Below, in pieces: positions 5,312-5,312 of a stretch of DNA of 5,312 nt. Each line of letters starts with the position of its first letter. The first letter of the stretch is position 1. The notes beneath the pieces were generated by a model that worked only from the letters and a program-made list of their open reading frames with translations, had not been told where the DNA came from and did no database searches. This stretch comes from Pseudomonadota bacterium (GTDB taxonomy: Bacteria; Pseudomonadota; Gammaproteobacteria; Xanthomonadales; Rhodanobacteraceae): positions 1-5,312 of the forward strand of contig JAJZGE010000179.1 in assembly GCA_021798675.1 (NCBI GenBank). Direction: 5' to 3'. Position numbers and translations under genes: made by a program.

Positions 5312-5312
5312 C
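5301..5312 (+). CDS. infC: Translation initiation factor IF-3, first four codons only
   Basis: Only ATC GCT ACC ACC is inside the window, read as Met-Ala-Thr-Thr. IF-3 binds the 30S subunit, checks start codon-initiator tRNA pairing and prevents early subunit joining. Three facts support the call: infC conventionally follows thrS in gammaproteobacteria; a strong GGAGGA sits seven bases ahead; and infC is known for starting with AUU or AUC, which lets IF-3 repress its own synthesis by discriminating against the non-canonical codon. The M-A-T-T beginning fits my recollection of Xanthomonadales IF-3. The product cannot be verified from four codons, so the call rests mainly on context. Confidence 0.75.

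Noticed and set aside
1..5312. Mobile elements, CRISPR arrays, phage or horizontally acquired islands
   Set aside because: There are no spaced repeats, transposase or integrase motifs, or abrupt changes in composition beyond the small AT-rich patch in thrS, which is explained by a likely promoter.

Overview
The window reads as ordinary, GC-rich gammaproteobacterial chromosome. The gene content and the start of infC (an AUC-initiated M-A-T-T) suggest the Xanthomonadales, perhaps a Rhodanobacter/Dyella-like organism; this placement is inferred from remembered family sequences and not from a search. No mobile element, CRISPR array, tRNA or rRNA gene was seen.

Layout. At the left edge, glnD (bifunctional PII uridylyltransferase/uridylyl-removing enzyme) runs in from outside on the + strand. 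Its nucleotidyltransferase domain is cut off, but the HD domain and both ACT domains are present. After 60 bases comes a small four-helix membrane protein of the HemJ/CopD-like family (1632-2081, +). It converges on a UDP-glucuronate 4-epimerase-type sugar epimerase (3102-2092, -), with only 10 bases between the two stop codons. The epimerase and thrS (3355-5256, +) diverge from a 252-base intergenic region that holds back-to-back promoters and a thrS leader. The window ends four codons into infC (from 5301), which has a strong Shine-Dalgarno and an AUC start.

The genes serve nitrogen signalling (glnD), possibly haem synthesis (hemJ-like), surface polysaccharide precursors (epimerase) and translation (thrS-infC, the head of the conserved thrS-infC-rpmI-rplT cluster). 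Only thrS and infC form an evident functional unit.

The signals worth a second look are regulatory. An intrinsic-terminator-like hairpin sits in the thrS leader, where only thrS-directed transcripts can reach it, so it looks like an attenuator. A good sigma70-like promoter lies in an AT-rich patch of the thrS 3' coding region and points at infC. The infC AUC start codon lies in the apex of a perfect 6-bp inverted repeat directly after its Shine-Dalgarno. I found no evidence of a wholly new system.
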